The position numbers and the translations under genes are program-made. DNA of 64,000 nt from positions 1-64,000 of the forward strand of contig JBEMAQ010000016.1 of assembly GCA_040274725.1 (NCBI GenBank), in the 5' to 3' direction. Source of the stretch: Solibacillus sp040274725. Its GTDB lineage: Bacteria; Bacillota; Bacilli; Bacillales_A; Planococcaceae. Every line of letters begins with the position of its first letter. The first letter of the stretch is position 1. Positions 60,457 through 64,000 of the stretch are shown here, one piece after another. The notes under the pieces are model-generated. The model was not told the DNA's origin. It searched no databases and saw only the letters and a list, made by a program, of their open reading frames with translations.

Positions 60457-60987
60457 ATGTCTGTAACACTACACGCGTATAATGTAGACCAATTATCCAC
60501 AGTACAAAAAGATGCAGTTCGTGCGCTACTTTTAAAAAGTTATGCACAGTATGAGCCGCTTTACACAGATCCACAAGTGTGGACAACTTATGCGGCAGAT
60601 ATTCACGCTGCGGTTGACCATCCACATGTGGATAAGTTCATTACGGCACAAATTGATGAGCGCTTTGTCGGTGTCGTTTTATTATTTAAAGGCGGTGAAA
60701 AAGCATACAATCGCCCAGAGCTTCATCTAGAAAGCCATGTTATTCGCTTTTTAGCCGTAGACCCTATTGAGCGTGGCAAAAAAATTGCCGAACAACTTAT
60801 TCAGGAAAGCTTTAAATGGATTGGTGAGCAAGGCGGTGATGAGCTCGTTCTGCATACGTCAGATAAAATGCAAAGTGCGATTAAGCTATATGAGCGCATG
60901 GGCTTTGAGCGCGCACCACAATATGAATATGCTCTCGGGGATACTTATGTGAAAAGCTACCGCATTGCCATTGCGATTACAACGTAG
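60457..60987 (+). CDS. GNAT-family N-acetyltransferase
   Basis: 176 residues from the ATG nine bases behind AAAGGA; two earlier in-frame codons lie too close to that site or upstream of it. GNAT core: VDKFITAQIDERFVGVVLLFKGG, VIRFLAVDPIERGKKIAEQLIQ (acetyl-CoA loop) and SAIKLYERMGFERA. Substrate unknown. A hairpin GCCTCGG/CCGAGGC at 60401-60425 lies just upstream. Confidence 0.85.
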   Translation: MSVTLHAYNVDQLSTVQKDAVRALLLKSYAQYEPLYTDPQVWTTYAADIHAAVDHPHVDKFITAQIDERFVGVVLLFKGGEKAYNRPELHLESHVIRFLAVDPIERGKKIAEQLIQESFKWIGEQGGDELVLHTSDKMQSAIKLYERMGFERAPQYEYALGDTYVKSYRIAIAITT

Positions 60988-61051
60988 GGTAGTCAAATTT
61001 TAACGAAAAATAAATTACTGCGCGCCTTCGTAGTAAAAATGAGGTGACCAA

Positions 61052-62233
61052 ATGACCGTTACAGAAACATTTCAGTTCAATAATTTTTTGCAAAATACAA
61101 AAACATTGGGTGGCACGACCACATTCGCAGACAATCATGTCCATTTATCGTTTGGCTACCCGTATTCCGCGCTCTTTCCATTAAAGGAGCTGGCACAAGC
61201 GGCTTTTGATGAAACATTAGCAAAGCCAAACGCACTCCATTATTTTGGTGATGATGGTACACAACTGATTCGTAAATGGCTTGTAGCGCGCCTGCAACAG
61301 TTTTCCATTCAAACAAAACCAGCAAACATCACTATCACAGCAGGTGCCGCACAGGCGATTGAAGTACTTGCGCGCACACTCGTAAATCCTGGCGATGAAA
61401 TTTGGGTGGAGGACCCAAGCTTCTTTGGTGCGATTCGCAGCTTTAAACTTGCAGGTGCAACGGTTCGCCCATTTCCCTTACAAGAAGATGGTATTGATGT
61501 AGATGCATTAGAAAAAGCGCTTATTACACGCACAGTCAATCAACAGCCATTACCGAAATGCTTATACATTATGCCAAACTATCAAAACCCAACCGGTATT
61601 ACATTGTCACTTGAAAAGCGTAAACGTTTAGCCGCGCTTGCTAGCACCTATCATTTTTATATTTTAGAGGACGATGCTTACGCTGAGTTAAATTATAACG
61701 ACGAAACTCTACCAGCGATTCAATCCTTTAATACGGAGCATGTTATTCATATCGGTACATTTTCAAAATTTATCGCACCTGGTATTCGTTTAGGTTGGGC
61801 TATTGTGCCTGCACATTTACAGGCACTTATTCAGCAATTTTTACACGGCTCACAAACAAATCCGTATATGCAGCAAATTATTTCGAAATTTCTGCAAACA
61901 GTAAATTTCGACGACTATGTCGGAAACTTACGCACATTTTATAAACAGCAGCGTAATTTCACCGCAAAATTACTTCACCAAACTTTTGGCAAGGCGATTT
62001 CGCTTCGCGCTCCGGACGGCGGCTTCTTTATTACGTTCACATTCCTTGATGGCACAAATACGGAAAAACTTGCACAGGTTGCTGAAAAGCTCGGCGTTAG
62101 CGTTGTAGACGGCACGGCGTTTTACTTAGACGGTGCACATCACAACATGCTGCGCCTATGCTTCACTTACTGTAGCAAAGATCAAATTATGCTCGGGATT
62201 ACACGACTAAAAGAAGCATACGACACATTATAA
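61052..62233 (+). CDS. PLP-dependent aminotransferase (LysN/2-aminoadipate type)
   Basis: 393 residues, fold type I aminotransferase without the N-terminal HTH of MocR proteins. Motifs: NALHYFGDDGTQLIRKWL, ITAGAAQAIEVLARTLVNPGDEIWVEDPSFFGA, PNYQNPTGITLSLEKR, EDDAYAEL, and the PLP Lys in IGTFSKFIAPGIRLGW. Its nearest functional group is aminoadipate/aromatic-type aminotransferases. RBS GAGGTG, five bases before ATG. Substrate unknown. Confidence 0.9.
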   Translation: MTVTETFQFNNFLQNTKTLGGTTTFADNHVHLSFGYPYSALFPLKELAQAAFDETLAKPNALHYFGDDGTQLIRKWLVARLQQFSIQTKPANITITAGAAQAIEVLARTLVNPGDEIWVEDPSFFGAIRSFKLAGATVRPFPLQEDGIDVDALEKALITRTVNQQPLPKCLYIMPNYQNPTGITLSLEKRKRLAALASTYHFYILEDDAYAELNYNDETLPAIQSFNTEHVIHIGTFSKFIAPGIRLGWAIVPAHLQALIQQFLHGSQTNPYMQQIISKFLQTVNFDDYVGNLRTFYKQQRNFTAKLLHQTFGKAISLRAPDGGFFITFTFLDGTNTEKLAQVAEKLGVSVVDGTAFYLDGAHHNMLRLCFTYCSKDQIMLGITRLKEAYDTL

Positions 62234-62613
62234 ATCGCTCCAGGGCTTTGCACTGCATGGCCCTAGAGCGATTTAGTTGCGTTACGCCTTGTAAAAGGTC
62301 GCCACAATCGTTAGAAGCATCTACACAAAAATAATTATTGGCAATTCTAGCTTACGTACATCGCTCGTAAAAATAACATCCTCAGCTACTCCCTTCTCAA
62401 GCTCATATGAAAGTGTTTCACCATGCTGCTAATTTGCGAAACTCACGTAAACCCTTTTTTCTACAAGCAAAACGATTTTTTTTAAGACTAGTTTTTTGTT
62501 ATACTTATAAGGTCAATGCGCAGAAATGGGGCGAGTGCCCTTATGCATAGTACAATTCTTTGTACAAACCTCTGCCAGCTGAATTATCAATTTGATATGA
62601 AGGAGGGATTTGT
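62234..62613. other. Intergenic region before the DUF2798 gene
   Basis: About 380 bases. It contains a hairpin just after the aminotransferase gene (AAATCGCTC-C-AGGGC / GCCCT-A-GAGCGATTT, 62228-62274, weak T-run), the protein-like remnant at 62321-62428, and a possible -10 (TATACT) near 62499. GTACAA-TTCT-TTGTAC (62550-62565) is a small inverted repeat. Confidence 0.5.
62321..62428 (-). pseudogene. Possible gene remnant (35 codons)
   Basis: On the minus strand an open stretch reads QHGETLSYELEKGV, AEDVIFTSDVRKLELP, then IIIFV and a stop; an in-frame stop precedes it. The composition is protein-like, but no start codon or ribosome site is seen and no family is recognised. It may be the 3' end of a decayed gene. 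Confidence 0.25.
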
Positions 62614-63108
62614 TTGTATAAGGAAAAACGATTGCCGCAAAATGCGAAAGAGGGGATTTTGTTTTTACTGATCATCTCAATCATTTCAGTAAATACAATT
62701 GCACCGATTGTTATCGGCTTTGAGCGCGGCTTCTCAAAAGAAGTGTATTTTGAGACGTTGAAGCTTCTACCGATTATGTGGGTGATTGTCGTGCTTTTAG
62801 TACGTCTCGTCGCTGGTCCACTTGTTGGCAAAATTATGCCGTACTTTGTCGGTAAAACAGACGGCTTTAATGCACGCGTACTACTCAACACATTACTAAA
62901 CGTTACGGTGCTATCAATCTGTTTATCAATTATTGGCTATTGGGTTGGTAATGGTCAGATTAGTATGGAACCGATTAAAGATTTCTTTTACATTTGGCCA
63001 CGAAACTTCGCGATTGCCTTTTGGATTGAGCTACTAATCGCACAGCCAATTGCACGCTTCGTCATGAAACAGCTTCATGAAAGCCAAGAAGCAAAGGCTG
63101 CTGCTTAA
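62614..63108 (+). CDS. DUF2798 membrane protein
   Basis: 164 residues from a TTG start six bases behind AAGGAGGG. Four membrane helices in two DUF2798-like halves: ILFLLIISIISVNTIAPIVIG with LLPIMWVIVVLLVRLVAGPLVGKIMP, and LLNVTVLSICLSIIGYW with FAIAFWIELLIAQPIARFVMK. Both halves end in the same W..A/V...P..GK-type pattern. Function unknown. A strong terminator follows. Confidence 0.8.
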   Translation: MYKEKRLPQNAKEGILFLLIISIISVNTIAPIVIGFERGFSKEVYFETLKLLPIMWVIVVLLVRLVAGPLVGKIMPYFVGKTDGFNARVLLNTLLNVTVLSICLSIIGYWVGNGQISMEPIKDFFYIWPRNFAIAFWIELLIAQPIARFVMKQLHESQEAKAAA

Positions 63109-63138
63109 ACAACAAGAGCGCTTATCTTTTATAAATAC

Positions 63139-63176
63139 AACGAGGGCTACCCAAATTGGGCAGCCCTCGTTTTTTA
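63139..63176. terminator. Bidirectional terminator between the DUF2798 and aldehyde dehydrogenase genes
   Basis: AACGAGGGCT / AGCCCTCGTT with CCC/GGG inner pairs and a short loop, followed by six T; also near the stop of the opposing gene. Confidence 0.88.
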
Positions 63177-63177
63177 T

Positions 63178-64000
63178 TTATTTCATCGCAATACAAATGT
63201 TTTTCGCTTCTGTGAAGAACTCTAAGCTATGATGCCCGCCCTCGCGACCAACACCTGATTTTTTGAAGCCGCCAAATGGAGCGCGTAAATCACGCACGAA
63301 CCAGCAGTTTACCCAAATCGTCCCTGCACGCACGCTATGTGCGATACGGTGGGCACGCGTTAAGTTTTCTGTCCAAACGATACCATTTAAGCCGTAGTCT
63401 GTACCGTTCGCAATCGCTAACGCCTCTTCCTCTGTATCAAACGGAATAATCGTTACGATTGGCCCAAAAATCTCCTCTTGGCAAATGCGCGCCTTTGGAT
63501 CTTCTTGTAAATAAATCGTTGGCTCTAAATAATAGCCATTCGTTAAATTCTCTGGTAACTCCGGACGCTTACCGCCATGAATTAACGTTGAATTTTCAAT
63601 TTCTGCGATTTCGAAGTAACTAGCTACCTTCTCGTAATGCTCCTGGCTTACAAGTGGTCCCATGTTTGTGTTGCTGTCTTGCGGATCGCCTACAACAAGA
63701 TTCGCCGCCGCCTCCTTGAAGCGTGCTAAAAACTCCTCTAAAATTGTGCGCTGTACTAAAATACGAGAGCCCGCTAAGCACACTTGACCGGAGTTCATGA
63801 AGGCAGCTTGGATCGATACAGGAATTGCTTTCGCTAAGTCTGCATCCTCAAAAATAATGTTCGCCGCCTTGCCGCCTAATTCAAACGATACTTTTTTCAG
63901 TGAATCTGCACCGTTCTTTAAGATCGCTTTCCCTGTAGACGTTTCCCCTGTGAATGAGATTAAATCGACATCTGGATGCGTCGTCATAAATTCACCTGCA
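63178..64000 (-). CDS. Aldehyde dehydrogenase, C-terminal part (partial)
   Basis: The gene runs off the right edge; 274 codons are present. NAD(P)-dependent aldehyde dehydrogenase: FTGETSTGKAI, the general-base Glu in VSFELGGKAANIIFEDADL, the nucleophile Cys in FMNSGQVCLAGSR, EEIFGPIVTIIPF and GTIWVNCWFVRDLRAPFGGFKKSGVGREGG. The last block and the GKAANIIF form are close to 2-hydroxymuconic semialdehyde dehydrogenases (HpaE/XylG-like) rather than to betaine aldehyde dehydrogenases. The specific substrate cannot be proven from this part. Confidence 0.9.
   Translation of the reverse strand, partial: AGEFMTTHPDVDLISFTGETSTGKAILKNGADSLKKVSFELGGKAANIIFEDADLAKAIPVSIQAAFMNSGQVCLAGSRILVQRTILEEFLARFKEAAANLVVGDPQDSNTNMGPLVSQEHYEKVASYFEIAEIENSTLIHGGKRPELPENLTNGYYLEPTIYLQEDPKARICQEEIFGPIVTIIPFDTEEEALAIANGTDYGLNGIVWTENLTRAHRIAHSVRAGTIWVNCWFVRDLRAPFGGFKKSGVGREGGHHSLEFFTEAKNICIAMK

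Noticed and set aside
1..64000. CRISPR arrays, defence islands, prophage, insertion sequences, tRNA or rRNA genes
   Set aside because: I saw none of the repeats, signature proteins or RNA patterns. The single NERD-domain protein is not, by itself, evidence of a defence system.

Overview
The window is a 64 kb piece of chromosome from a low-GC, endospore-type Gram-positive bacterium, most likely a Planococcaceae (Caryophanaceae) member close to Solibacillus or Lysinibacillus. This rests on strong AGGAGG-type ribosome sites, frequent TTG/GTG starts, recognisable Bacillus orthologues (MntR, YclNOPQ, YpuA, YeeI, HflX, CvfB, NiaP) and two families of large palindromic intergenic repeats that I recall from this group. 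About 66 protein genes are supported, including two cut by the window edges (an acetyl-CoA hydrolase/CoA-transferase at the left and an aldehyde dehydrogenase at the right). I see no rRNA, tRNA, insertion sequence, prophage or CRISPR array.

Layout. 0.4-6.7 kb: small and envelope proteins, the mntR-cvfB pair, a ComFB-like protein and the cadCA heavy-metal efflux operon with a clear promoter and operator. 6.8-15.6 kb: housekeeping enzymes (penicillin-acylase-like hydrolase, exoA, murB, azoreductase, DsbA-like protein, FAD/Rieske oxidoreductase, ppaC). 16-22.3 kb: a DUF-GNAT fusion, an RpiR regulator, the nicotinate transporter niaP, and thrC-thrB. 22.3-28.4 kb: a metal and iron block: a ZIP transporter, PAP2 phosphatase, IsdG-type heme monooxygenase, and the petrobactin-type ABC importer yclNOPQ with Fur boxes at both of its promoters. 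28.6-37.2 kb: an N-succinylamino-acid-racemase/GNAT pair, a peptide transporter, hflX, a methyltransferase, and the DUF47-pit phosphate transporter operon. 37.2-48.3 kb: an AI-2E exporter-family protein, oligoendopeptidase, chemoreceptor, a YebC-type regulator, a 1032-residue exported glycoside-hydrolase-like protein and a zinc metallopeptidase. 48.4-57.6 kb: small enzymes, a DNA-repair cluster (Ogt, DinB, hypoxanthine-DNA glycosylase), a GerMN-like lipoprotein, a thymidylate-kinase-like protein lacking the P-loop lysine, and an orphan flagellin. 57.9-64 kb: a membrane protein/XRE pair, a run of oxidoreductase, glutaredoxin, acetyltransferase and aminotransferase genes, a DUF2798 protein and the partial aldehyde dehydrogenase.

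Metal homeostasis is the clearest shared theme: MntR, CadC and Fur targets, a ZIP transporter whose promoter is flanked by MntR-like half-sites, siderophore uptake and heme breakdown. Nothing looks like a defence island or a wholly new system. The most unusual objects are the orphan flagellin, the kinase-like protein with a broken Walker A, the multidomain glycosidase, the DUF7662-GNAT fusion and the structured intergenic repeats. All family assignments come from reading motifs and from memory; no search was run.
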